Source of the DNA: Salinisphaera shabanensis E1L3A
GTDB taxonomy: Bacteria > Pseudomonadota > Gammaproteobacteria > Nevskiales > Salinisphaeraceae
Assembly (NCBI RefSeq): GCF_000215955.2
Contig: NZ_AFNV02000022.1
Location: forward strand, 1 to 64,000
Length of the DNA stretch: 64,000 nt
Direction: 5' to 3'
Below, one piece after another: positions 8,255 to 16,676 of the stretch. The notes below the pieces were generated by a model that did no database searches, had not been told where the DNA came from, and worked only from the letters and a program-made list of their open reading frames with translations. The translations under genes were made by a program, and so were the position numbers. Numbering within the stretch: the stretch's first letter is position 1; every line of letters starts with the position of its first letter.

Positions 8255-8282
8255 AATGATCGGGTATTAAAAGCGATCATTT
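8254..8282. promoter_or_regulatory. Perfect 9-bp inverted repeat, candidate operator
   Basis: AAATGATCG (8254-8262) and CGATCATTT (8274-8282) are exact inverted arms with an 11-bp spacer. They abut the -24 element of the nit promoter and lie between divergent nitB and the MocR-type gene. It is a candidate binding site for that regulator, either repressing nit or autoregulating. Confidence 0.5.
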
Positions 8283-8292
8283 AGCAATCATT

Positions 8293-8365
8293 CGCTCGAA
8301 AGTGTGGTAGCGTCTGCCTTCCACGCTGGCATTATTTTCAATTGACAACGACGTGCGCTCGAAAG
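8293..8365. repeat. 10-bp direct repeat pair, candidate upstream activator sites
   Basis: CGCTCGAAAG occurs at 8293-8302 and 8356-8365, 63 bp apart (six helical turns). Relative to the predicted sigma-54 start near 8228 these are centred at about -70 and -133, where enhancer-binding proteins usually bind. Confidence 0.4.
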
Positions 8366-8429
8366 GCGAATGAAAACCCCGCACTAAAACGGGGAAAAAT
8401 AGAGATCTACGCACGATTCAAGGGCAACA

Positions 8430-9872
8430 ATGAGTAATGACCTGAGCCGCTGGTGCGCCACGATCGCTGCAAGCGATCGACCGACTTATCATGCGATCGC
8501 CGATGCAATCGCTGACGATATCCAGGCCGGTCGTTTGCGCGCCCAGCAAAAGTTGCCGCCGTTGCGTGCGCTCGCCCGTAGCCTCGGGGTGAATTTCAGC
8601 ACGGCGGCGCGCGGCTATGCCGAAGCGGCCCAGCGCGGCCTGATCGACGGTCGCACCGGCAGCGGCAGTTATGTGCGCGGCGAGATCAAGAGCGATCCGG
8701 TGCGCCGTGCCAGTACGGTCGGGCCTATCGACATGAGCATGAACATGCCGCCAGAGCCCGGCTCGGCCGCACTGCGCGCCCGGCTGCGCGAGGGTTTCGC
8801 AAGCCTGGGCGCCGGCTACGATATCTACGATCTGTTGCGCTATCAGGAATTCGGCGGTGCACGACGCGACCGCGAAGCCGGCGCGGCCTGGATGGCACGC
8901 CGGCTGCCGAACGCCGACCCGGCCAATATTCTTGTCTGCCCCGGCGCGCATAGCGCCCTGCTGGGTCTGAGCGCGTCCCTGCTGCGCGCCGGCGACACGC
9001 TCGCCTGTGAAGCAATCAGCTATCCGGGTATGAAGGGCATCGCCGCCCATCTCGGGATCCGCCCGGTGGGCCTGCCGGCTGATCGCGACGGACTCGACCC
9101 GGACGCGTTTGCAGCGTTGTGCGCGGCCGACCCGCCCAAGGCGTTGTATATCAATCCCACCCTCAACAATCCGACGACCGCCACACTGCCGGCCGAACGC
9201 CGCGCTGCCATCGCCGAAATCGCCCTGCGTTACGGCGTGCCCATCATCGAAGACGACCCTTACGGTTGCCTGCCGAAGCAACGGTTGGCACCGATCGCTA
9301 CCTATGCGCCCGAACTCACGTTCCATGTCGCGGGCCTGTCCAAGGTGCTGGGCGCCGGATTACGGATCGGTTATCTGGTCACACCGAACGTGCGCTATAC
9401 CGCCCGGGTTTCATCGACGATGGCCACCCTCTCGGTCATGGCCAACCCGGCCATGATCCAGTTGGCGACACGCTGGATCGAGGACGGCACGGTACGCGCG
9501 GCGACGCTTGCCATTCGCGAGGAATCGATGGCGCGTCAGCAGTTGGCCGCGCGCGTGCTGGCCGGCATCGACTATCGCAGCCAGCCCGAAGCGTTTCATC
9601 TGTGGCTGCCGGTACCGGCGCCCTGGAATCGCATCGAACTGGCCACACGGTTGCAGCAGCATGGCATCGCGGCGGTCGTTTCCGATGCCTTCGCAATGCG
9701 TGCGCCGGCGCCGGAGGCGGTGCGTATTTGCCTGGGCGGCACAGCCAGCCGCGAGGACTGCCATCGCCATCTGGAGATCATCCACGATGCGATCAAGCAT
9801 CTGCCAGCCATGGCCGCCGGCGGTTACGGCGAGCCGTTCGTGGACTACCAGGTCGGCAGAAATACAGCCTAG
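8430..9872 (+). CDS. MocR/PdxR-type GntR transcriptional regulator
   Basis: This encodes 480 residues. Residues about 10-80 form a GntR winged helix (DDIQAGRLRAQQKLPPLRAL, then ARSLGVNFSTAARGYAEAAQ). The rest is a fold-type I aminotransferase-like domain with the PLP lysine K305 in HVAGLSKVLGAGLRIGYLV and the YINPTLNNPTTATL and EDDPYG motifs. Such regulators sense PLP aldimines or amino-containing ligands. An AAGGGC ribosome binding site precedes the ATG. It diverges from the nit operon and converges on the kinase gene with a 4-nt overlap, so it is the most likely local regulator of the island. The ligand is unknown. Confidence 0.85.
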   Translation: MSNDLSRWCATIAASDRPTYHAIADAIADDIQAGRLRAQQKLPPLRALARSLGVNFSTAARGYAEAAQRGLIDGRTGSGSYVRGEIKSDPVRRASTVGPIDMSMNMPPEPGSAALRARLREGFASLGAGYDIYDLLRYQEFGGARRDREAGAAWMARRLPNADPANILVCPGAHSALLGLSASLLRAGDTLACEAISYPGMKGIAAHLGIRPVGLPADRDGLDPDAFAALCAADPPKALYINPTLNNPTTATLPAERRAAIAEIALRYGVPIIEDDPYGCLPKQRLAPIATYAPELTFHVAGLSKVLGAGLRIGYLVTPNVRYTARVSSTMATLSVMANPAMIQLATRWIEDGTVRAATLAIREESMARQQLAARVLAGIDYRSQPEAFHLWLPVPAPWNRIELATRLQQHGIAAVVSDAFAMRAPAPEAVRICLGGTASREDCHRHLEIIHDAIKHLPAMAAGGYGEPFVDYQVGRNTA

Positions 9873-11602
9873 ATATTGGCGATATAGACCAGCAGGCCTG
9901 CCACCGCCAACCCGAGCAGCGCCGACAGGCCTTTCCAGAAGCGGTTCGGGTCGCGGTCGATCAACGGCAGTCGATGATCGGCCACGAGCTCGCCACGGGG
10001 ATGGCGCAGGTCGTAGACGAATTCAGCCACTTCGGCATACCGCTGGATCGGGTTCGGGTGCAGCGCCTTGCGCAGGGCACCGTCGACCCAGGCGGGCACG
10101 TCGGCGTTGCAGGTGATCGCACTCGGGTAACTCAGCCGGTTGAGATCGGCACTGCTGCGCGCACGCGATACGTTCGGGCCGTACGGCAGCTGACCGGTGA
10201 GCATCTGATAGGTGATCACGCCCAGCGAATAGACATCGGAACGTGTCGTGCCCTGGCCGCCGATGAAATATTCGGGGGCGGCGTACTGGCTGGTGCCGAG
10301 CACATCGTCGCTGCCGTGGCGGCCGGCGCTCTCACGGATGCCGGCCACCTCGACCGCGCCGAAATCAATGATCTTCACGGTGCCGAGCGTGTCGATAAGG
10401 ATATTGTCGGGCCTAAGGTCCTGATGAATCATCTCCTGACGATGAAAGGCGAGTACGCCCTTGCCGATCTGTTCCACGATCGGGCGCACGCTGGCCATAT
10501 CCGGCTTGGGATGGTCGACCATCCACTGGGTAAGCGTCTGGCCCTCGACATACTCCATCGCGACATAGACGTGCGCCGGCTTGCGCCGCGGCGGCGATGC
10601 CTTGAGTACATAGGGGCTATCGATACGACGGGCGATCCATTCCTCGAGTAGAAAACGTTCGAGCAGTACCGGATCGGCCTTGAGATCGCTGGCCGGTATC
10701 TTGAGCGCCACAGGCTCGCCGCTGTCGCCGTCGCGGGCAAGAAACACATGGCTGCGCCCGCTGATATTGAGCGCACGCACGATGTCGTAGCCCTCGAAGG
10801 TCATGCGGGCTTCCAGCGCGGGCGGGAACGCCAGTTCGGTGAGCCGCCCGGCGATATCGTCCGGATCCTGCGCGTCAAGGCTGTCGACACGCACGATCTG
10901 TACGGTGAGATTATCGTGGCTGCCGTGCTCATAGGCCATGTCGACAATGCGCGCCGCGGCCGTATCGAGATCGTGTTCATGCACCGCGATGGTGTCGATC
11001 AACGTCGCATCGTCCATGTACTCATAGACGCCGTCTGTCGCCAGGATGAACACATCACCGACATCGAGCGCCAAGCGCTGGTAGTCGATCTCGACCTGAT
11101 TATTGATACCGAGAGCGCGCGCGAGATAGCTTTCGTAGCGCGACATCTGAACACGATGATCTTCGGTCAGTCGCTCAAGCGCCTGATCGCGGAGCCGGTA
11201 GATACGCGCATCGCCCACATGAAACAGATAGGCGCTCGCTGCCTTGAATACGATCGCGCTAAAGGTGCAGACATAGCCGCGATCGGCATCCTCTCGGTAC
11301 TGGCTCTGTCGGGTCTGGGCATACAGCCAGGAATTGATGGCCGCAATCACGCGCTGGGCGGCATTGCAAACCGACCAGGCATCCGAGGTGCAGTAGTAAT
11401 CCTCCAGAAAACCCGATACTGCCGTTTCGCTGGCGATATGACTGACATCGCTGCTGCTGATGCCATCGGCAATCGCGAGCGCGATGCCCTTGGATTGCAG
11501 CGCTGTGCCCTGCGCCCGCCGCAGGCCATGAAAATCCTGGTTGCGCGGTTTACGACCGGCACTGCTGGCCTGGCCCACGGTGACGGCGAGCGACGTACTC
11601 AT
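9869..11602 (-). CDS. Bifunctional PP2C phosphatase / Ser-Thr protein kinase, membrane-anchored
   Basis: This is a fused signalling enzyme of 577 residues from ATG 11602 (MSTSLAVTVGQ). The N-terminal PP2C domain (about 5-250) keeps its metal Asp motifs: RNQD, IADG, TDGVYEY and HDN. The kinase domain (about 270-530) keeps the ATP lysine in VALKIP, HQDLRPDN at the catalytic loop and IIDFG. The last 20 residues (LLGLAVAGLLVYIANI) form one membrane anchor, so both domains face the cytoplasm. Such fusions often sit beside nitrate/nitrite transport genes. Here the gene is third in an operon with a formate/nitrite-family channel and cyanase, so phosphorylation of that channel is a plausible but unproved role. 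Confidence 0.88.
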   Translation of the reverse strand: MSTSLAVTVGQASSAGRKPRNQDFHGLRRAQGTALQSKGIALAIADGISSSDVSHIASETAVSGFLEDYYCTSDAWSVCNAAQRVIAAINSWLYAQTRQSQYREDADRGYVCTFSAIVFKAASAYLFHVGDARIYRLRDQALERLTEDHRVQMSRYESYLARALGINNQVEIDYQRLALDVGDVFILATDGVYEYMDDATLIDTIAVHEHDLDTAAARIVDMAYEHGSHDNLTVQIVRVDSLDAQDPDDIAGRLTELAFPPALEARMTFEGYDIVRALNISGRSHVFLARDGDSGEPVALKIPASDLKADPVLLERFLLEEWIARRIDSPYVLKASPPRRKPAHVYVAMEYVEGQTLTQWMVDHPKPDMASVRPIVEQIGKGVLAFHRQEMIHQDLRPDNILIDTLGTVKIIDFGAVEVAGIRESAGRHGSDDVLGTSQYAAPEYFIGGQGTTRSDVYSLGVITYQMLTGQLPYGPNVSRARSSADLNRLSYPSAITCNADVPAWVDGALRKALHPNPIQRYAEVAEFVYDLRHPRGELVADHRLPLIDRDPNRFWKGLSALLGLAVAGLLVYIANI

Positions 11603-11696
11603 GGACGCGTACCGCACGGACGGCGCGCCGTCATCCGGATGTCACGGGACGAACCGCTGGTCCGCCCCGTGCTTCGCTGCCAACGAGACGTGGTGA

Positions 11697-12509
11697 TCAA
11701 ACGATCTCGCGCCGCGCCTGGGTGCGCACGTGCGTTGAGTACAGGGTCAGACCGGTCAGCGATATACCGCCGACAATATTGCCGAGTACGGTCGGAATTT
11801 CGTTCCAGAAGATGTAGTCGCCGAGGGTGAAACCGCCGCCCAGAATCAGGCCCAGCGGGAACAGGAACATGTTGACTACGGAGTGCTCGAAGCCGAGATA
11901 GAAGAACACCATGATCGGCATCCACATGGCCGCGATCTTGCCGGTCGCCGAGGTCGAGACCATCGCGCCGACCACGCCCATCGACACCATCCAGTTGCAC
12001 AGACAGCCGCGGATGAAAAGTGTCATCCACCCACCGAACCCATGTTCCTTGTAGCCCAGCGTTCGGCCTTCGCCGACATGGGCGATGGTTTGCCCCACTT
12101 CATTGACCGGCACCGAAAAGCCATAGGTGAAGTTGATCGACATGATCACGGCCACGGTGAGCGCGCCGGCGAGGTTGCCGATGAACACCAGCCCCCAGTT
12201 TTCGAGCACGCGCGGAATGGTCACGCCCGGGCGCTTGTCCAGCCAGGCCAGCGGCGTGAGCATGAATACACCGGTGAGCAGGTCGAACTTCATGAGATAG
12301 AGCATGCAGAAGCCGACCGGGAACAGCACCGCCCCCAGCAGCGCGTTGCCCGTATTCACGGTGATGGTTACGGCAAACACCACCGCCAGCGCCAGAATCG
12401 CGCCGGCCATATAAGCCCGCACGATGGTGTCGCGCCGGCCCATATAGATTTTGGATTCGCCGGAATCGACCATCTTCTTGACAAATTCCGCCGGTTCTAG
12501 ATACGACAT
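11697..12509 (-). CDS. Formate/nitrite transporter (FNT) family channel, cyanase-linked
   Basis: This encodes 270 residues with six membrane segments. The FNT signatures are present: the FDLLTGVF loop, FIRGCLCNWMVSMG (the duplicated half) and GFEHSVVNMFLFPLG with the central histidine used for anion gating in FocA/NirC. Family members conduct small monovalent anions (formate, nitrite, hydrosulphide). The gene lies 54 nt after cyanase and 94 nt before the kinase/phosphatase gene, and no nitrite reductase is nearby. Cyanate, which resembles these anions in size and charge, is therefore a reasonable substrate; this is inference. Confidence 0.85.
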   Translation of the reverse strand: MSYLEPAEFVKKMVDSGESKIYMGRRDTIVRAYMAGAILALAVVFAVTITVNTGNALLGAVLFPVGFCMLYLMKFDLLTGVFMLTPLAWLDKRPGVTIPRVLENWGLVFIGNLAGALTVAVIMSINFTYGFSVPVNEVGQTIAHVGEGRTLGYKEHGFGGWMTLFIRGCLCNWMVSMGVVGAMVSTSATGKIAAMWMPIMVFFYLGFEHSVVNMFLFPLGLILGGGFTLGDYIFWNEIPTVLGNIVGGISLTGLTLYSTHVRTQARREIV

Positions 12510-12563
12510 GAGTTATCCCTGAAATGTGGTGAACGAACTGGCCCTGACCGCGCGGTCGCGGTG

Positions 12564-12995
12564 TTACCAGCGCACATAAGGCAGAAACTTGCCGTTCATG
12601 ACGATCTTCACGCGATCACCCTTGGGATGTTGCTCGCGTTCGACGTCGATCGTGAAGTCGATGGCGGACATGATGCCGTCGCCGAATTCTTCGTGAATGC
12701 ACTGTTTCACGCCGGGCCCGAATACCGACAGAATCTCGTAAAAGCGATACAACAACGGATCGCTCGGGATGGTCTTGTCCATCCACTGCCCCTTTAACGG
12801 GCATTCCTGCAGGGCGTCGGCAACATCGTCGCCCAGATCGAGCACGGCGGTGATTTTCTGGGCGATTTCTTCAGTCGCCGAGGCTTCGCCCAAACAGGCC
12901 GTCGCGGTCCAAACCGGTGCCATACCGATTTCGCCGGCAATTTGATCCCAACGCAGCCCCTTGGCTTTTTTCGCATCCAGAATTGCGCGAGTCAT
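12564..12995 (-). CDS. cynS: Cyanate hydratase (cyanase)
   Basis: This encodes 143 residues from ATG 12995 (MTRAILDAKKAKGLRWDQI), with GGAAAAG upstream. The N-terminal helical domain resembles a DNA-binding fold. The catalytic residues of the E. coli enzyme (R96, E99, S122) appear as R84, E87 and S110 with identical spacing, in YRFYEILSVFG and FGDGIMSAIDF. The enzyme turns cyanate plus bicarbonate into ammonia and CO2 in the cytoplasm as a decamer of dimers. It is the first gene of a three-gene operon with an FNT channel and a kinase/phosphatase, behind a sigma-54 promoter at 13146-13161. A longer frame upstream lacks homology and is not used. Confidence 0.95.
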   Translation of the reverse strand: MTRAILDAKKAKGLRWDQIAGEIGMAPVWTATACLGEASATEEIAQKITAVLDLGDDVADALQECPLKGQWMDKTIPSDPLLYRFYEILSVFGPGVKQCIHEEFGDGIMSAIDFTIDVEREQHPKGDRVKIVMNGKFLPYVRW

Positions 12996-13145
12996 GTCTT
13001 TCTTTTCCAAAACTTTCCCCTTAAGGCGTTGATTATAAAATATTTGAGGTAACGACCCGGTTTTGCGTATTGATGACGGGCCAGGCCGCCCGGCCGCCGA
13101 CCCTTTGCACGTAAAGCACAATGGCGCGACATTGGCAGCCAACGC

Positions 13146-13161
13146 TGCAAGATGCTTGCCA
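13146..13161 (-). promoter_or_regulatory. Sigma-54 (-24/-12) promoter of the cynS operon
   Basis: On the minus strand this reads TGGCAAGCATCTTGCA, with GG-N10-GC spacing exact and both consensus blocks intact. A start near 13135 would leave a leader of about 140 nt before cynS. The remaining stretch from 12996 to 13324 has no gene. CTCG-AAAAA-CGAG at 13300-13312 shares a CTCGAAA core with the repeats upstream of the nit promoter. Confidence 0.75.
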
Positions 13162-13330
13162 GCAGTGCACTCGACGGCTCCCGCTAACCGCAGGCAAACC
13201 ACCCCATGATCGATAGAGATGGTGTTTATTCCAGCGTCGTGCTAAATGTAAAAATATAAATTTCCTGCGCACTTCACTTGCGCCGGAGCACAACGACGAC
13301 TCGAAAAACGAGCGTGCGAGGGAGATGGCT

Positions 13331-15046
13331 ATGCAAACCGGTTCCAGCTACCGATCACTACGGTTGATCGGCGCATTGCTGATCGCCACGTGTCTGAGCG
13401 CAGGCTGCTCAGATAACGACAATGTCGAACTCGATACGCGCGCCGGGTCGAACAGCACTGGCGCCAGCGGCGAAAACGGCAGTAGCAGCGGCGGCGATAC
13501 CGTCGATACGTCGGAACTGGACACGCGCTGCGACGAGGCGGTCTATCCGTCGGCAGAATGGACGGCCTGCGAGGCCGAAAACTACGCGCGCGTTCTCGAA
13601 GCGCCCGCCGAAGAACTGGCCAGCCCGGCGTTTCTCGCGCGGCTGACCACACAGAGCCAGGCGAATTTTCTCGACTATGTCGCCCGCGGCACGGCCGATC
13701 CGAGCTGGCTTCTGGCCGCCAGTCCGGCACTCGTCAATCTTCTGGATACCCTCGAGGTACAGGACCTCGACGCAAATGCCCTCGACGACTTGTTCGCCGC
13801 GGCACAAGACGACCCGTCGCAAGTACTCTCGGTATCGGCCAACAGCCCGCTTACGCCGTTGTGCGCGGCCTGGGCACTGCCCTGCGTCGGCGACCCTTTT
13901 CGCTATCCGGACGTGGCCGGTGCCGATGGCGACGCGTTTTATACCCAGCAAGCGCAAGTCGAGCCCGTGGTGTTCTACGATCGGGGCTGTGCCCGGCTTT
14001 CCGGGCGGGTATGGCGCCCGGCCGGCGCCGGCGACAACGCCAGACTGCCGGGTATCGTGATTGACAACGGTTCGCTACAGGCCTCGGAAACCCTTTACTG
14101 GTGGGCGGCCCAGTTGCTGGTACGCAACGGCTATGTCGTCATGACATTCGACCCGCGTGGTCAGGGGCGTTCCGACATGCAGACGCCGGGCGGCGAGCAA
14201 GGCAGCAATGCCAATATCTCGGTGTTCTGGACCGGCCTGGTCGATGCCATCGATTTTTTCCGTTCCACACCGACAACGCCCTACCCGCATAATCAAAGCT
14301 GTGCGGGCAGTTACCCCACCCATGTGGCCGATTCGAACCCCTTTTTCGCCAGCATTGACGCCAATCGGCTGGGCATCGCCGGGCATTCGGCCGGTGCGGC
14401 GGGCGTATCGGTCGTGCAAGGCTACGACACGCCAGCCAGCGGGCCGTGGCCGGGCCAGCTCGACGCTTCGAACCCGGTGGACGTTGTCGTCGCCTGGGAC
14501 GATCTGACCCAGCCCGGCGGCGAAACCGAAAACACCAACGGCGGCACCAATCCGGATGCCAACGTGCCTGATTTTGGCGCTCGGGTACCGGCACTGGATA
14601 TGGTCAGCGAATACGGGCTCACGCCTACGCCGTTTACCGAACCGCCCGATGCCGAAGCACACAAGATTGCCTACGACGCCTGGCGCGCCGCCGACCTGCC
14701 GGTGTATACAATCACCATCGGCGGCAGCAGCCACTATGAGTGGTCACTGTTGCCGGCCTTCCCGGCCACGTCGTGGTGCCCCGCCATCAAGGACGGCGCC
14801 TGCGACGATACCAACGGCTGGGGCAATATCATGGCGCAGCACTACACGCTGGCTTGGTTTGACCGCTGGCTCAAACAGCCGGGCGAACCCGGCTATGCCA
14901 CGGCCGATACGCGACTACTCGACGATGACGGCCCGCACGGGCGTGTAAAAATGAGCTTTCGCTATCACTCGGCGCGTTCCTTTCCGACCCGCGCCGGGGC
15001 TGACGTAAACTGCGAAGACATCCGAGCCGGCTGCGACGCGTCGTGA
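13331..15046 (+). CDS. Lipoprotein alpha/beta hydrolase
   Basis: This encodes about 571 residues. The N-terminus is a lipoprotein signal: a basic stretch, a hydrophobic core LIGALLIATCL, then the lipobox LSAGC, followed by a Ser/Gly/Asn-rich linker. The hydrolase domain shows DPRGQGRSD and the nucleophile elbow GHSAGAAG, with later Asp and His regions (the SSHYEWS area). ATG 13331 is preferred to ATG 13325 because the GGAG at 13321-13324 directly abuts the latter. It would act in the periplasm or at the outer membrane as an esterase or lipase of unknown substrate. It is divergent from the cynS operon, so both promoters share 12996-13330. Confidence 0.8.
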   Translation: MQTGSSYRSLRLIGALLIATCLSAGCSDNDNVELDTRAGSNSTGASGENGSSSGGDTVDTSELDTRCDEAVYPSAEWTACEAENYARVLEAPAEELASPAFLARLTTQSQANFLDYVARGTADPSWLLAASPALVNLLDTLEVQDLDANALDDLFAAAQDDPSQVLSVSANSPLTPLCAAWALPCVGDPFRYPDVAGADGDAFYTQQAQVEPVVFYDRGCARLSGRVWRPAGAGDNARLPGIVIDNGSLQASETLYWWAAQLLVRNGYVVMTFDPRGQGRSDMQTPGGEQGSNANISVFWTGLVDAIDFFRSTPTTPYPHNQSCAGSYPTHVADSNPFFASIDANRLGIAGHSAGAAGVSVVQGYDTPASGPWPGQLDASNPVDVVVAWDDLTQPGGETENTNGGTNPDANVPDFGARVPALDMVSEYGLTPTPFTEPPDAEAHKIAYDAWRAADLPVYTITIGGSSHYEWSLLPAFPATSWCPAIKDGACDDTNGWGNIMAQHYTLAWFDRWLKQPGEPGYATADTRLLDDDGPHGRVKMSFRYHSARSFPTRAGADVNCEDIRAGCDAS

Positions 15047-15111
15047 TCCATTCCCGACGGCCCAAATGATCAGCGGCCTTATCGTCTTGTTTTCGCAATA
15101 ACCGTACGTGC

Positions 15112-16383
15112 ATGTATAAACATCTGGGCACGGGCATCACGGCCCTGCTGTGTATTACGACCAGTGTGGCAGCCGTGGCCGCGCTTTACGGCTGGTGGCG
15201 CGCCGATCACTGGAACGGGCTGCCCGTCCCGGAAATCGCGCTGACCCTGGCCACGGTGCTACTGGCCTGGCTGGCCAGCCGCTGGACGGACTGTCTGGCC
15301 ACCGGGCTCAACGAAGGTCATCGCGTCTGGCAACGACGTCTGCGACGCTGGCTCAATGTCGAAGACAGCGAGCGCTTTCGCGAAGCAGATCTGTTAGCCG
15401 CCTTGCTGCATCTGGCGATCTGGCTGGCCGTACCGCTACTGCTGCTGCGTATCTGGGGGTTGTCGCGGACAAGTTTCGACATGCTCCGTCATCTGGCCTG
15501 GACCGGGTTCAACCTCGGCCAGGTCCAGATCGTACCGGCACAGCTGATCATGGGCGCGCTGTTGCTGGTGCTCCTGGCCACGATCATTCGTTGGCTGACC
15601 GGGCGCATGGAAAACCAGTGGCTTGCCCGCACACCCATGGAAACCCATACGCGTGAGGCCGTGGCCACGATCACCGGCTATGTGCTGTTCGTGATTGCCA
15701 CGCTCGTCGTGCTCAGTTATGTGGGTCTGGATCTCACCAAGCTCGCATTCATCGCCGGCGCGTTGTCGGTGGGCATCGGTTTCGGTCTGCAAACGATCGT
15801 GAACAATTTCGTATCGGGCCTGATTCTGTTGTTCGAACAGCCGGTACGCCGCGGCAACTACATCACGGTGGGCGAAACCGAAGGCTTCGTGCGCCGTATC
15901 CGTATTCGGGCTACCGAGATCGAAACGCTTCAGCGCACGACCGTGGTGGTACCCAACTCCGAGCTGCTTACCCTGCATCTCAAGAACTGGAATCTGCGCG
16001 ATCGTTATGGGCGCATCGGCTGCCCGGTGGGCGTGGCGTATGGCAGCGACGTACGGCTGGTGGAAAAACTGTTGCTGCAAGTCGCCAGCGACAACACCGA
16101 TGTCATCAGTGACGGTCGCGTGGGCGTGCCCAAGCCGGTAGCGCTGTTTCGTGGCTTCGGCGATTCCACACTCGACTTCGAGCTGCGCTGCTTCATCCGC
16201 GACGTAACCCGCCGCTTCTTCGTTGTTTCGGATCTGAATTTCGCGATCGACGAGGCCTTTCGCGATCACGATGTCACCATCGCCTTTCCACAGCTGGACG
16301 TCTGGCATCGCAGCGTGCCGCCGCCGTCGCACCCACGCACCCCGGACGACGACGATAACCCGAATAGCAGGCGCAACGACTGA
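15112..16383 (+). CDS. MscS-family mechanosensitive channel
   Basis: This encodes 423 residues with an N-terminal membrane span, two paired spans around 65-160, and the conserved pore helix/beta-domain: VGIGFGLQTIVNNFVSGLIL, then EQPVRRGNYITVGETEGFV and RTTVVVPNSELLT. These match the MscS TM3 and cytoplasmic beta-domain. It opens under membrane tension to release solutes during hypo-osmotic shock. A polar Pro/Asp-rich tail ends the protein. No clear ribosome binding site precedes the ATG. It starts 65 bp after the lipoprotein gene and may be read through from it. Confidence 0.88.
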   Translation: MYKHLGTGITALLCITTSVAAVAALYGWWRADHWNGLPVPEIALTLATVLLAWLASRWTDCLATGLNEGHRVWQRRLRRWLNVEDSERFREADLLAALLHLAIWLAVPLLLLRIWGLSRTSFDMLRHLAWTGFNLGQVQIVPAQLIMGALLLVLLATIIRWLTGRMENQWLARTPMETHTREAVATITGYVLFVIATLVVLSYVGLDLTKLAFIAGALSVGIGFGLQTIVNNFVSGLILLFEQPVRRGNYITVGETEGFVRRIRIRATEIETLQRTTVVVPNSELLTLHLKNWNLRDRYGRIGCPVGVAYGSDVRLVEKLLLQVASDNTDVISDGRVGVPKPVALFRGFGDSTLDFELRCFIRDVTRRFFVVSDLNFAIDEAFRDHDVTIAFPQLDVWHRSVPPPSHPRTPDDDDNPNSRRND

Positions 16384-16404
16384 ACACGCGCCCTCGCTCC
16401 AATC

Positions 16405-16674
16405 TTATGACGCGTTGTCTGCCGGACGTCCTATCCGGATCGGCCCGCGGGCGGTGCGGATATCGACGGTGGCGCCGTGCTGCGTCGCTACAACGTCGCC
16501 GGCCTCGGCCAGACGCGCGGCGGCCGCCCGCACATCGTCCATACGGCTGCGCCACTCGTTCGCGGCCCACAGCCCACGCGCCACCTCGGACGGGCAGATC
16601 GTGGCACCGGGCTCACGTGCGTGCACGCGCTCGAGTATTGCCGTTTCGATCGTGTCAGAACGGTCGTCGGTCAT
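16405..16674 (-). CDS. DUF3253-family small protein
   Basis: This encodes 89 residues from ATG 16674; a GTG at 16680 would add two residues and overlap the upstream gene. The block GATICPSEVARGLW, the WRSRMDDVRAAAARL helix and the ending ARGPIRIGRP fit the DUF3253 family, which has a winged-helix-like shape. The function is unknown. It follows the phosphodiesterase lipoprotein gene by 2 nt on the same strand, so they are co-transcribed. Confidence 0.75.
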   Translation of the reverse strand: MTDDRSDTIETAILERVHAREPGATICPSEVARGLWAANEWRSRMDDVRAAAARLAEAGDVVATQHGATVDIRTARGPIRIGRPADNAS

Positions 16675-16676
16675 GG

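Noticed and set aside
8377-8398. CCCCG-CACTAAAA-CGGGG hairpin as a terminator
   Set aside because: It is a 5-bp stem between divergent genes, with only four Ts behind it on the minus strand; too weak to call.
9119-10651. 510-residue plus-strand frame across the MocR and kinase genes
   Set aside because: It crosses two well-supported genes in other frames and has no recognisable domain.
9869-12509. Nitrate/nitrite assimilation locus (FNT plus PP2C-kinase)
   Set aside because: No NirBD, NasA or nitrate carrier is present. The only metabolic partner is cyanase, so the cyanate reading is preferred.
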